57,018 nucleotides of DNA from Oscillospiraceae bacterium (lineage in GTDB: Bacteria; Bacillota; Clostridia; Oscillospirales; Ruminococcaceae): positions 1 through 57,018 of the forward strand of contig JAQYLI010000032.1 in assembly GCA_028720105.1 (NCBI GenBank), read 5' to 3'. Positions 8,726-16,636 of the stretch are shown here, piece after piece. The stretch's first letter is position 1. The number at the start of each line of letters is the position of its first letter. The notes beneath the pieces are model-generated. The model saw only the letters and a program-made list of their open reading frames with translations. It was not told the origin of the DNA and searched no databases. Position numbers and translations under genes: made by a program.

Positions 8726-9403
8726 TTATTTCAGGGATTTAAGATATGATGTCCTCTCGTCCAAGATGCGATAGCTCTCAGCAGCCTTTTGAATAGCCAT
8801 GCGGTGGACAGTGGGGTCAAGCCTGCGCTCCTCAAAAAAGGGTATTATCCTGTCATACTGCTTTGCAAGAGCGGTGGCGAAGTACCAGGCGACCATCATT
8901 TTTACATAATAGTCCTCATGTCTCACCCCTGCAGCCATTTCCGCATATTCGTCCCTGAAGTCTCCGTCAAGGAAAAACTGCATAAGAAGCTTGACCGCAA
9001 ATCTCACGGTGTAAGTATGCTCCGAGCCTATCCACACCTTGATTTTTTCAAGTATCTCTTCCTTGTGCTTTGCAAAAATGGGAAAAGAGCCCTGATCGCA
9101 GGTCGCCCAGTTGTCAACATACGGCAGAAATCCCTCCACCCTTGAAACGCAGCTGTCATAGTCTTTGATGTGGGACAGAATAAAGAAATGAAGCTGATTT
9201 TCCTCGAAATATTTGTGAGGAACATCGGCAAGAAAATCCTCCGCCTCCTCGGAATACAGTCTCTTAGCCATTTTCCGCAGCAGGGGAGTTCTCACCCCGA
9301 TAATGCTTTCCCCGGGAATATTCGGGATAAGCCTTGCCTGAAAGCTCTGAAATTTTTCGTCCCTGTTTTCAAAAAGCTCTTTTCTGATATTGTCCGTCAG
9401 CAT
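8726..9403 (-). CDS. AlkD-like DNA alkylation repair protein
   Basis: 225 residues, all-helical HEAT-like repeats. Members of this family are DNA glycosylases that remove cationic alkylated bases such as N7-methylguanine and N3-methyladenine. The WATCD segment (about 115-119) and the repeated aromatic helices fit the family. The ATG at 9403 is used because longer readings run backward through the response-regulator gene. It starts 7 bases after that regulator's stop, so the two form an operon. Its own hairpin terminator follows. Confidence 0.85.
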   Translation of the reverse strand: MLTDNIRKELFENRDEKFQSFQARLIPNIPGESIIGVRTPLLRKMAKRLYSEEAEDFLADVPHKYFEENQLHFFILSHIKDYDSCVSRVEGFLPYVDNWATCDQGSFPIFAKHKEEILEKIKVWIGSEHTYTVRFAVKLLMQFFLDGDFRDEYAEMAAGVRHEDYYVKMMVAWYFATALAKQYDRIIPFFEERRLDPTVHRMAIQKAAESYRILDERTSYLKSLK

Positions 9404-9410
9404 TATAAAA

Positions 9411-9773
9411 TCACCCCAGCGCCAGCTGAATTTTGCTAAGCAGTTCCTCCTGCTTAAAGGGCTTGCCCACGCAGGCAAATACGCCCATTTCGGCAGCCTT
9501 GTCAAGGCTCTCCTTATCCTCGGCGGCGGTGAGCAGTATAATGGGGATATCCCTGCCCCCTTCAATTTCTCCGAGCTGTTCAATTACCTGAAATCCATTC
9601 ATCTCGGGCATTAAAAGGTCAAGCAGTATAAGATCGGGCTTCTGCTCTCTGACAGCGTTTAAACATTCAATTCCCGAAGCCGCTTTGACCGTTTCATAGC
9701 CTGCTTTTTTCAGAATAAATTCCGTCATTCTGAGATTCATAATTTCATCGTCCGTAATAATAATTCTTTTCAT
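9411..9773 (-). CDS. Single-domain response regulator (CheY-like receiver)
   Basis: 120 residues, receiver domain only, no output domain. The acidic pair D8/D9, phospho-acceptor D52 in LLDLLMPEMNG, T82 and K104 are all present, so it should be phosphorylatable. No kinase gene is nearby. The promoter at 9812-9840 reads into it, and the AlkD-like gene follows at once. A phosphorelay intermediate or protein-interaction switch is likely, but the partner cannot be named. Confidence 0.9.
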   Translation of the reverse strand: MKRIIITDDEIMNLRMTEFILKKAGYETVKAASGIECLNAVREQKPDLILLDLLMPEMNGFQVIEQLGEIEGGRDIPIILLTAAEDKESLDKAAEMGVFACVGKPFKQEELLSKIQLALG

Positions 9774-9811
9774 AAAAAATACCTCCGTCGAATTTAATTC
9801 TGCTTGTAATA

Positions 9812-9840
9812 ATAATACCGTAAAATAGACTTTCAGTCAA
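9812..9840 (-). promoter_or_regulatory. Sigma-A promoter for the receiver-alkD operon
   Basis: Minus-strand TTGACT (9840-9835), 17-bp spacer, TATTAT (9817-9812). The -35 lies across the stop codon of the upstream gene. Confidence 0.8.
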
Positions 9841-10840
9841 TATTTTTTTGCATTTTTGCACCCCAATATCTGTTCTTTTCATTCTCATCAAGATTTTTTG
9901 CAAAATCAGCCTTGAGGGCAACAAAATTTTTCAGGTCGCAAAGAATGTGATACAGCAAAGCACGGTTTTCAAATTCTTCACGGCTTTCAGGCAAAGTCTC
10001 CTCCGAATAATATGCAAACAGCCCGTCAAGGTCTTCCAGAAGCCCCACAGCGTCATTTATCTCGCTGAATTCGCCGCTCATTTTACTGAGAAAACGGGAG
10101 ATAGGCTCAGAATATGACGTAACGGCGCTCAGCCTTTTGATATCGGTAAAAATCCTCATAAGAATGATACATTGCTCCATTCTCATTCCCACGTACTTGT
10201 AAAAATAATCCTTCTCGCTCACAAAGGAATTGCCGATGTATTTCACCGCTTCACTGCGAAGCGCCTCAAGCAGACGGTCTGTTTCCTCAAAGCAGCTTCC
10301 TGTGTAATCGGACTTGTCCTCAGTCCCGATATATACAGCCATTCGCCCAATGATACGCCGTATCTTTTCGTCAGTCTCCTGCTGTATACGGCGAATTTTC
10401 CGTGTGTTTGAGGGCATAAAAATGTTAAGCAGCACGCCAATGCCCGCACCTGCCCCGAGCAGCAAAAGCTCGTTTCCCATCATCGCAGGTGAAATGTCAG
10501 CCGAAGCAAAATAATGGGTGGCAATAACGCTGTTCATCGCCACAGCCTCGTTCATATCCAGAGTGCCGCAGATGATAAGAAACAGCAGAAGCACAGCCCC
10601 CAGCTGCAACAATCCGAAACCGAACAGACCGAATACAGCAGCGCATAAAACGGTAACGCCGCAGAAAGCGATAAGCCTTTTCAGGGTTATTTTGAGGGTC
10701 TCCTTACGTGTGTCCTGAATTGTGAGCAGGCAGATAATTCCCGCGGAAACGGCGTATTGAAGCCCCAGAGCATATCCCACAGCCGCCGCCGCAACAGCTC
10801 CGGCGGAAATTTTAATTATCTTCACAGGATCAATGTTCAA
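9833..10840 (-). CDS. Aromatic acid exporter family (DUF939-like) membrane protein
   Basis: 335 residues. The N-terminal about 145 residues hold about six hydrophobic helices, including a SAGIICLLTIQDTRKETLK segment (about 32-50) typical of FUSC/ArAE-type half-transporters. The C-terminal half is a soluble helical domain. Family members are putative efflux proteins for aromatic acids, but function is rarely tested. Its start overlaps the stop of the phosphoesterase gene by 4 bases, so they are co-translated. Confidence 0.75.
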   Translation of the reverse strand: MNIDPVKIIKISAGAVAAAAVGYALGLQYAVSAGIICLLTIQDTRKETLKITLKRLIAFCGVTVLCAAVFGLFGFGLLQLGAVLLLFLIICGTLDMNEAVAMNSVIATHYFASADISPAMMGNELLLLGAGAGIGVLLNIFMPSNTRKIRRIQQETDEKIRRIIGRMAVYIGTEDKSDYTGSCFEETDRLLEALRSEAVKYIGNSFVSEKDYFYKYVGMRMEQCIILMRIFTDIKRLSAVTSYSEPISRFLSKMSGEFSEINDAVGLLEDLDGLFAYYSEETLPESREEFENRALLYHILCDLKNFVALKADFAKNLDENEKNRYWGAKMQKNID

Positions 10841-11676
10841 TTTATTTCCTCGCTTTCGGGCAGAATGTCAATAATTACCAGTTCGGGGTTGTTGAAAATT
10901 CGGGGAATTATACTTGTCCGTGAAAGCCCTCTGCTCACTATCATTCTGCTGTCCTCAAACTCGTACATTCCCCCTGCATATTTGGGGAAAATACCTTGCT
11001 CGGGAGCAAATACGCCGTTTATCAGATATGGCACACGCCATTGACCGCCGTGAGCGTGCCCCGAAAGCACAAGGTCGAATTTCCCGAAGGAGCGGTAAAA
11101 ATCGGTTTTCTCGGGATAGTGGGCAAGAAGCACATTAAAGCCGTCGCCTGCTTCTTGGGCGCATTTTTCCACGCTCCCGTCAAAGGTAAGCCTGCCGTCT
11201 CCGCTTGATGAAGCGCCGCAAATGGTTATTCCTTTAAAGCTGATGTCCTGCCCCTCAAGGACGGTCACACCCAGATCGGCAGCTTCTTCTCTGAATTTCA
11301 GCCAGCCGCCCTTTCGCTGCTCGTGATTTCCCGAAACATAAAAGCAGGGATATTTCGCGGCAGCGGCTTTAAGAAAAATACGGGTGTTTTCGTTATCTCT
11401 GACGTCGTCAAAAATATCTCCCGTCAGCACAATAACATCGGGGGACTGCCCGTCAATGGCTTCAAGCAGGGTTTTCATATCCCTGCCGTAATATTCGCTG
11501 TGCAGGTCTGACACCTGAGCAATACGCACAGGCTCAGTGACTTTATCTGTAAATATCTCGTATGTAACGATTTTTAGCGGAAAGCTGATAACTGACAGTA
11601 TGAAAAAAATTATGATAAGAAGGGCAAGCAGCTTTATGAAGATGTGCCTGCTTTTCTTCTTCGGAGACGTTTCCAT
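10837..11676 (-). CDS. Membrane-anchored metallophosphoesterase (YkuE-like)
   Basis: 279 residues. A single N-terminal transmembrane helix precedes a calcineurin-like domain with DLHSEYYG, GDIFDD, GNHEQRKG and HAHGGQW, the metal ligands for a two-metal centre. The active site probably faces outside the membrane. The ATG at 11676 is preferred over 11697 because GGAGGG lies 5 bases before it. The gene has its own promoter (11705-11733) and is coupled to the exporter-like gene downstream. The substrate is unknown. Confidence 0.85.
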   Translation of the reverse strand: METSPKKKSRHIFIKLLALLIIIFFILSVISFPLKIVTYEIFTDKVTEPVRIAQVSDLHSEYYGRDMKTLLEAIDGQSPDVIVLTGDIFDDVRDNENTRIFLKAAAAKYPCFYVSGNHEQRKGGWLKFREEAADLGVTVLEGQDISFKGITICGASSSGDGRLTFDGSVEKCAQEAGDGFNVLLAHYPEKTDFYRSFGKFDLVLSGHAHGGQWRVPYLINGVFAPEQGIFPKYAGGMYEFEDSRMIVSRGLSRTSIIPRIFNNPELVIIDILPESEEIN

Positions 11677-11704
11677 CTGATCCCTCCATAAATTCATTGA
11701 TATA

Positions 11705-11733
11705 ATTATACTTTATTTTCCCCTTGATGTCAA
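11705..11733 (-). promoter_or_regulatory. Consensus sigma-A promoter for the phosphoesterase operon
   Basis: Minus-strand TTGACA (11733-11728), 17-bp spacer, TATAAT (11710-11705): a perfect match at both hexamers, so expression should be strong. Confidence 0.88.
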
Positions 11734-11740
11734 TCGTCCG

Positions 11741-11782
11741 AAAAAAATCCGCCGCCTGCGGATATGCTTTTCCGTAAGCGGC
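11741..11782 (-). terminator. Terminator after dapL
   Basis: An imperfect stem pairing GCCGC (11751-11755) with GCGGC (11778-11782), and CGGA with TCCG inside it. On the minus strand seven T follow (11747-11741). Confidence 0.7.
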
Positions 11783-11817
11783 AGCGTTTATTCAGTGTTA
11801 TAACAGCGGTGCGCTGC

Positions 11818-13020
11818 TTATTTCAGAAGCTCCTTAAATCTTCTCATAGCCTCCACAGTGTTTTCGTATGTGCCAAAGGCGGTGAGTCTGAACCAGCCTG
11901 CGCCGTTTTTGCCGAAGCCCTCTCCGGGAGTGCCCACCACCTGAATGTTATTGAGAAGGAAGTCAAAAAATTCCCAGCTGCCCATTCCATTCGGGCACTT
12001 GAGCCAGATATAAGGCGAGTTTATGCCGCCCGTGAACTTGATGCCAAGCTCGGTAAGAGCGTCCGCCATGACCTTTGCGTTTCTTCTGTAATAATCAATT
12101 GCCTCGTGGGTCTGCTTCTGACCCTCTGGGGTGAAAACGGCTTCAGCGCCGCGCTGAATGGGATAGGAAACGCCGTTGAACTTGCTGCCCTGTCTGCGTC
12201 CCCATATCTGTGCAAGGCTTACATCCGAGCCGTCGGAGGCTTTGACAATAAGCTCCTCGGGAATAATGGTATATCCGCAGCGAGTTCCCGTAAAGCCTGC
12301 GGTCTTGGAAAGAGAGCACATTTCAATGGCGCACTTTTTCGCACCCTCTACCGCATAAATGCTTCTGGGCAGCTCCGGGTCGGAGACAAATGCCTCGTAA
12401 GCGGAATCAAAGATTATGACCGCTTCATTTCTGAGAGCATAGTCCACCCATTCTTTAAGCTGAGCCTTTGTATATACCGAGCCTGTGGGATTGTTGGGGG
12501 AGCAGAGGTAAATTATATCTGCGTGGATATTGTCATCGGGCATTGCCGCAAAGCCGTTCTCCTCGTTTGAGTCGGCAAAAATAACCTCTCTGCCTGCCAT
12601 AATGTTTGAGTCCACATAAACGGGATATGCAGGGTCGGTGACGAGAATAGTGTTGCCGTCTCCGAAAATATCAACGATATTGCCGCAGTCAGCCTTAGCA
12701 CCATCATTTACACGAATTTCGGAAAGCTCAAGGGAAACGCCGAAGCTTTTGTAATAGCCTGCAATGGCTTCTTTCAGAAAATCATAGCCCGAGCCGCTGT
12801 CCTCATAGCCGCGAAAGGTTTCCTTAACGCCCATTTCGTCAGCAGCCTTCTTGATAGCCTCCACAACAACGGGAGCAAGGGGCAGGGTAACATCTCCGAT
12901 ACCCATTCTGATAAGGGGCTTGTCGGGATTTGCTTCTGTGAAAGCCTTGAGCCTTTTTGCGATATCTATAAAGAGATAATTTTTCTTCATTGTAAGGAAT
13001 TTTTCATTGATCTTAACCAT
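11818..13020 (-). CDS. dapL: LL-diaminopimelate aminotransferase
   Basis: Converts tetrahydrodipicolinate directly to LL-2,6-diaminopimelate using glutamate, so the acylated-intermediate route is bypassed. The 400-residue fold-type I PLP enzyme has the family N-terminus (MVKINEKFL), CSPNNPTG (173-180) and the PLP lysine K239 in SLSKTAGFTGTRCG. It is placed directly after dapF, which epimerises its product to meso-DAP. The pair therefore serves both lysine and peptidoglycan synthesis. The operon promoter lies upstream of the ANTAR gene. Confidence 0.95.
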   Translation of the reverse strand: MVKINEKFLTMKKNYLFIDIAKRLKAFTEANPDKPLIRMGIGDVTLPLAPVVVEAIKKAADEMGVKETFRGYEDSGSGYDFLKEAIAGYYKSFGVSLELSEIRVNDGAKADCGNIVDIFGDGNTILVTDPAYPVYVDSNIMAGREVIFADSNEENGFAAMPDDNIHADIIYLCSPNNPTGSVYTKAQLKEWVDYALRNEAVIIFDSAYEAFVSDPELPRSIYAVEGAKKCAIEMCSLSKTAGFTGTRCGYTIIPEELIVKASDGSDVSLAQIWGRRQGSKFNGVSYPIQRGAEAVFTPEGQKQTHEAIDYYRRNAKVMADALTELGIKFTGGINSPYIWLKCPNGMGSWEFFDFLLNNIQVVGTPGEGFGKNGAGWFRLTAFGTYENTVEAMRRFKELLK

Positions 13021-13057
13021 TGGTATTCGTCCTTTCAGATATGTTTACATAGATTTA

Positions 13058-13894
13058 TTATACATCGATCTCGCCTGTGAATACAGTCTCGGCAGGACCT
13101 CTCATAAGGACTGTTCCGTCCTCTTCATAGGTGATGAAAAGGTCGCCGCCGCGAAGCTTAACGGTAATTTCCTCGCCGCGTTTAAAATAGCCGTTTTCCA
13201 CCGATGCCACCGCTGCGGCGCAGGCTCCCGTTCCGCACGCCCAGGTCTCTCCCGAACCGCGCTCCCAGACTCTCATCTGAATTGTGTGGGAGTCGAGGAC
13301 TTTTATAAATTCCGTATTCACTCTCTCGGGGAACAGCGGGTGATTTTCATATTCGGGACCGATTTTTTCAAGCTCCAGCCCGTCAACATCCTCCACATAG
13401 GTGACAGCGTGGGGATTTCCCATTGAAACTGCGGTTATGAAAACATCTTTTCCCAAAACCTTCATAGGCTTGTTGATAAAGCTGTCTCCCTCCGCTTTCA
13501 TAGGGATATCCGAGGGCTTGAGAATAGCCTTTCCCATATTCACAAGGACGGTTTTCACCTTTCCGTTTTCGGGATAAAGGGTAAGATATTTTATTCCGCT
13601 CCTTGTTTCAAGAGTTATCTCGGTCTTGTCCGTAAGACCGTTGTCATAAACGAATTTGCCGATACAGCGTGTGGCATTGCCGCACATATTTCCCTCACTA
13701 CCGTCGGCGTTGAACATTCTCATTCTGAAATCAGCCTTGTCCGACGGCATTATAAGCACCAGACCGTCGCCGCCAATGCCGAAATGACGGTCGCTGACTA
13801 TCTGCGAGACCCTTTCGGGGTCATTCACTGTTTCCTCAAAGCAGTTTACATAGATATAATCGTTGCCTATGCCCTGCATTTTTGTAAATTTCAT
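13058..13894 (-). CDS. dapF: Diaminopimelate epimerase
   Basis: Interconverts LL-DAP and meso-DAP with two catalytic cysteines, C71 in MCGNATRC and C220 in ACGTGA, both present. The 278-residue protein is of normal family length. A GGAAGTG ribosome binding site precedes the ATG. It sits between the ANTAR regulator (15 bases upstream) and dapL (37 bases downstream) in one operon. Confidence 0.96.
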   Translation of the reverse strand: MKFTKMQGIGNDYIYVNCFEETVNDPERVSQIVSDRHFGIGGDGLVLIMPSDKADFRMRMFNADGSEGNMCGNATRCIGKFVYDNGLTDKTEITLETRSGIKYLTLYPENGKVKTVLVNMGKAILKPSDIPMKAEGDSFINKPMKVLGKDVFITAVSMGNPHAVTYVEDVDGLELEKIGPEYENHPLFPERVNTEFIKVLDSHTIQMRVWERGSGETWACGTGACAAAVASVENGYFKRGEEITVKLRGGDLFITYEEDGTVLMRGPAETVFTGEIDV

Positions 13895-13909
13895 AAAGAA
13901 AACACTTCC

Positions 13910-14485
13910 TTAATTGTATTCGTATGTCTTTAAAATGTCCGCCGCGACCTCGGAAAGGGTTATGCGCTGATCCATGGCACGCTTCTGCATCTGGCGGTGA
14001 GCTTCCTTTTCGGATATCCTCAGATACTCGATAAGAACGCATTTTGCACGGTTAACAAGCTTCATTTCGTTTACCATTTCCGTCAGAGTCCGCTGCTCCT
14101 CACGCAAGCTGTCCAACTTTTCCTTGGTATGGACAGCGTTTCTAAGAGCGTTTATTATAAGCGCTCTGGGGGAGGACTTGGGAAGAATGAGAAGCCCCGA
14201 TTTTGCAAGCTTTGCGCAAACCTCGTCATACACCTTTGACGGCACAAAGGCAATGGTCTGAGCGTCATAGCTTTTGCTTAAAAAAGCCGCCGTATCCGCT
14301 CCGAACCTGTCCTCAAAGGGCAGCACAAGAAGAGCGATATCGTAGGTATGCTCAGCAAAAAGCTCCCTGAGACTTTCGCCATCGGTAACGGTAATGTCCG
14401 ATATTCCTGCCTCGGCGCACATTGACGACAGGCTTGCCTTTATATCCTCCGAAGCGGCGGCTATGACAGCGTTTACTGACGGCAT
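13910..14485 (-). CDS. ANTAR-domain regulator with degenerate receiver
   Basis: 191 residues. The N-terminal about 120 residues resemble a receiver domain, but the phospho-acceptor position reads ALLVLPF instead of an LLD motif, and no aspartate pair is at the N-terminus. A short coiled coil (about 117-135) follows. The C-terminal ANTAR RNA-binding three-helix bundle (about 136-187) has the conserved AKCVLIEYLRISEKEAHRQM pattern. Proteins of this kind bind tandem hairpins and antiterminate transcription. It heads the dapF-dapL operon behind a consensus promoter. Activation must be phosphate-independent if the receiver reading is right. Confidence 0.85.
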   Translation of the reverse strand: MPSVNAVIAAASEDIKASLSSMCAEAGISDITVTDGESLRELFAEHTYDIALLVLPFEDRFGADTAAFLSKSYDAQTIAFVPSKVYDEVCAKLAKSGLLILPKSSPRALIINALRNAVHTKEKLDSLREEQRTLTEMVNEMKLVNRAKCVLIEYLRISEKEAHRQMQKRAMDQRITLSEVAADILKTYEYN

Positions 14486-14541
14486 AAGCTGGCTCTCCTT
14501 TCATACAGACTGCACCCTTCGCACAGTCCCGATGTATTTCC

Positions 14542-14570
14542 ATTTTATCACATAAAAACAATTTTGTCAA
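14542..14570 (-). promoter_or_regulatory. Sigma-A promoter for the ANTAR-dapF-dapL operon
   Basis: Minus-strand TTGACA (14570-14565), 17-bp spacer, TAAAAT (14547-14542), about 57 bases before the ANTAR start codon. Confidence 0.8.
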
Positions 14571-14720
14571 TAGTATTTGCAGGAAAAATATTTTTAACTT
14601 GCAAAAATAACTTTTAAAATCTGTTCAATTCAATTTATTTTATTCAAAACTGAAATATAGCATTTTCAATCCTGCGTATTTTAGGCGATGATTAAAAAAG
14701 TATTAAAAACGCCGTTTCTG

Positions 14721-14749
14721 TTGACAAAACTCTGAAAATGTGGTATTAT
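14721..14749 (+). promoter_or_regulatory. Sigma-A promoter for the zinc-ribbon gene
   Basis: TTGACA (14721-14726), 17-bp spacer ending TGTGG, then TATTAT (14744-14749). Confidence 0.85.
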
Positions 14750-14817
14750 TATCTTGTAACTGATTTGTAACTATTTTAAATGTTGATATATCAACAAGTT
14801 TTAGAAAGGCTGATAAA

Positions 14818-15768
14818 ATGATCTGTAAAAAATGCGGCAGTGAATGCCCCGACGGAAATATATTCTGCGAAGCCTGCGGCGCAGAGCTTGAAGCTCCCGT
14901 GCTCCCCGATAATGTGGACGACAAGGGACGTATGAAAAAGCAGGCAAAGCCCAAAAAGGAAAAGGCTCCCAAGCCCCAGAAGCCCAAAAAGGAGAAAAAG
15001 CAGCGCACTCCCGAGGAAAAAGCGGCTTTTAAAAAGAAGATAAAAGCGGCAGGTATTTGTCTTGCCCTTATTGCTGCGGTCGTTATCATAGTGATACTTG
15101 TGCAGCTTTTCGGCTCAAGCGACGGCTACAATGCCGCTCAGAACATTCCTGTGGGAAGAAATGTGGCATATGCCGAGTCGGAAACGGGTCTTACCTTCTC
15201 CGAAAAGAGCGCCAACGGTATGATAAACAATATGACAAGCTTCGACTACATATGCATTTCCGATAAGACCACCAAGGTAAGCGGTTCGGAGCAGCCTCAG
15301 TGGGTAATTCTCCTTACCGTGGGCGAGGACGATATCATCACTGCTGTCGAGTATTATGACTTTACTCAGCTCAAGCTCAACTGGAAGGGCAGAAAGATGG
15401 CTGATATGCTTGACCAGAACTCCCTGGAGTACGGTATGAGCATCAAGAACGTTAACAAGAAGCTGGGTCTCAAGCCCTATTACATCAAGCGCACTATTTC
15501 CAACGACTCCACCTATTGCTACAGATATTATTTCACCGACCCCGAGCAGGGTTATGACCGTTCCTACAACTATTTTGTTGAATTTTCCGATGTGGAAATG
15601 GCAGTCAAGAACGTAAGCTATCGTGAAATAAACTATGCGGCAACCATTCTTGCGGCAGGGGAGACATCACCCGCAGCAGCTGCCGACAGCGACCCCGAGG
15701 CTTCTTCCGGGGAGAATGTTGATGATGAAGAGCCGGCAGAGACCGAGGAAAGTTCAGAGGAAACATAA
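14818..15768 (+). CDS. Zinc-ribbon membrane protein with extracytoplasmic domain
   Basis: 316 residues. The N-terminal zinc ribbon has C3/C6 and C17/C20. A lysine-proline-rich basic linker (about 37-75) leads to one transmembrane helix (about 77-100), followed by an extracytoplasmic domain of about 180 residues and an acidic Glu-rich tail. The plan is the same as that of the protein at 7320 (ribbon, charged linker, helix, outer domain), but the linker is basic and the outer domain differs. Function unknown. It is monocistronic, with a strong promoter and terminator. Confidence 0.75.
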   Translation: MICKKCGSECPDGNIFCEACGAELEAPVLPDNVDDKGRMKKQAKPKKEKAPKPQKPKKEKKQRTPEEKAAFKKKIKAAGICLALIAAVVIIVILVQLFGSSDGYNAAQNIPVGRNVAYAESETGLTFSEKSANGMINNMTSFDYICISDKTTKVSGSEQPQWVILLTVGEDDIITAVEYYDFTQLKLNWKGRKMADMLDQNSLEYGMSIKNVNKKLGLKPYYIKRTISNDSTYCYRYYFTDPEQGYDRSYNYFVEFSDVEMAVKNVSYREINYAATILAAGETSPAAAADSDPEASSGENVDDEEPAETEESSEET

Positions 15769-15779
15769 GAATATGATTT

Positions 15780-15812
15780 ATCGTTCGGGTATAAAGCCCG
15801 AACGATTTTTTT
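15780..15812 (+). terminator. Rho-independent terminator
   Basis: A 10-bp stem ATCGTTCGGG/CCCGAACGAT (15780-15789 with 15797-15806) and a following T-run. It sits between convergent genes and touches the stop codon of the phosphodiesterase gene. Confidence 0.9.
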
Positions 15813-16356
15813 ATCTGAGGGTGAGTTCTGAAAGGGGATTTCCGTCCATATCCCTGACGGAGAATTTATTGTCCTCGTAAATTACGTAGCTGCGCGGATT
15901 TCCGCCCTTTGGGAGAGATACGGAGCCTGTGTTCACGATATATATCCCGTCCTTTTCCTCTGCACGATAAAGGTGGGTGTGACCGCTTATCACAACGTCT
16001 CCAATGTTTAGCAGCTTCATATTATCGGGGTCAAAAAGATGTCCGTGGGTGCAGAAAACCATTCTGTCCCCAAGCCACATCGTCATATAGTCAGCCATTA
16101 CGGGAAATTCAAGCACCATCTGGTCAACCTCTGCTTCGCAGTTTCCACGAACGCAGAGAAGCTCCTTTTTGCAGTCGTTCAGCATTTTGATAACTTCCTT
16201 TGGAGCGTAGCCATCGGGAAGATCGTTTCTCGGACCGTGATATAAAAGGTCTCCCAGAAGAATAAGCTTCTTAGGAGCTTCCGCTTCAAAGCGTTCAAGG
16301 AGCTTTTCAAGACAGGAAGCGGAGCCGTGAATATCTGAGGCAAACATAAGCTTCAT
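15811..16356 (-). CDS. YfcE-family metallophosphodiesterase
   Basis: 181 residues from the ATG at 16356, which has GGAAAGG just upstream; the longer in-frame reading has no such site. Motifs for the two-metal calcineurin-like centre are SDIHG, GDLLYHGPRNDLP, GNCEAE, THGH and SGHTH. Members hydrolyse model phosphodiesters and the natural substrate is not settled. The gene stands alone on the minus strand, with the structured RNA locus directly upstream on the opposite strand. Confidence 0.88.
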   Translation of the reverse strand: MKLMFASDIHGSASCLEKLLERFEAEAPKKLILLGDLLYHGPRNDLPDGYAPKEVIKMLNDCKKELLCVRGNCEAEVDQMVLEFPVMADYMTMWLGDRMVFCTHGHLFDPDNMKLLNIGDVVISGHTHLYRAEEKDGIYIVNTGSVSLPKGGNPRSYVIYEDNKFSVRDMDGNPLSELTLR

Positions 16357-16449
16357 AAAAAATTTTCCTTTCCTTTGATTTGATGTAACAGGCTTTCGGA
16401 GTGAGATTTTGGGCAAAAGTGGCATATCCTGTGCAGGATCTCTTTTGGG

Positions 16450-16636
16450 AGGTTTTCACAGGGTGAACAAACGCCGCCCGAGCCGCATAAATTAGTATAG
16501 TACGACATTAGTGCAGGCTGGCGAGACGGGCGGCGGAAGATGCGGATCGACCGTCCTTGGGAGACCCGTCCTATCGGTACCGAATGTCGTTTTATATAAA
16601 TCGTACCCGTCCGTTCCTGCGGACGGGTACTGTTTT
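16450..16636 (+). ncRNA. Free-standing structured RNA with possible pseudoknots
   Basis: About 180-190 bases on the plus strand between two minus-strand genes, ending in its own terminator. Three exact pairings are visible: CCGCCCG/CGGGCGG (16474-16480 with 16527-16533), CCGCAT/ATGCGG (16483-16488 with 16540-16545) and ACGACATT/AATGTCGT (16502-16509 with 16583-16590). They cross one another, so the fold is either pseudoknotted or switches between states. A further hairpin lies at 16548-16582. No gene follows on this strand, so it is not a leader. Size and topology remind me of raiA-motif RNAs, but I cannot confirm the class. The 5' end is a guess. Confidence 0.65.
16603..16636 (+). terminator. 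Terminator of the structured RNA
   Basis: A perfect 11-bp stem (16603-16613 with 16620-16630, loop TTCCTG) followed by TGTTTT. The T-tract touches the stop codon of the convergent DUF1934 gene. The octamer ACCCGTCC of the left arm also occurs at 16564-16571. Confidence 0.88.

Larger units (their letters stand above)
14486..14817. other. Divergent intergenic region with two promoters
   Basis: 332 AT-rich bases between the ANTAR gene (-) and a zinc-ribbon gene (+). It holds one good promoter for each direction (14542-14570 minus, 14721-14749 plus). I see no further gene or stable RNA fold in the remainder. Confidence 0.7.

Noticed and set aside
9404-9583. N-terminal extension of the AlkD-like gene
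   Set aside because: It runs through the 3' part of the receiver gene in another frame; the ATG at 9403 gives the normal family length.
11764-12570. 268-codon plus-strand frame opposite dapL
   Set aside because: Mirror of the dapL coding strand; dapL has full-length family motifs including the PLP lysine.
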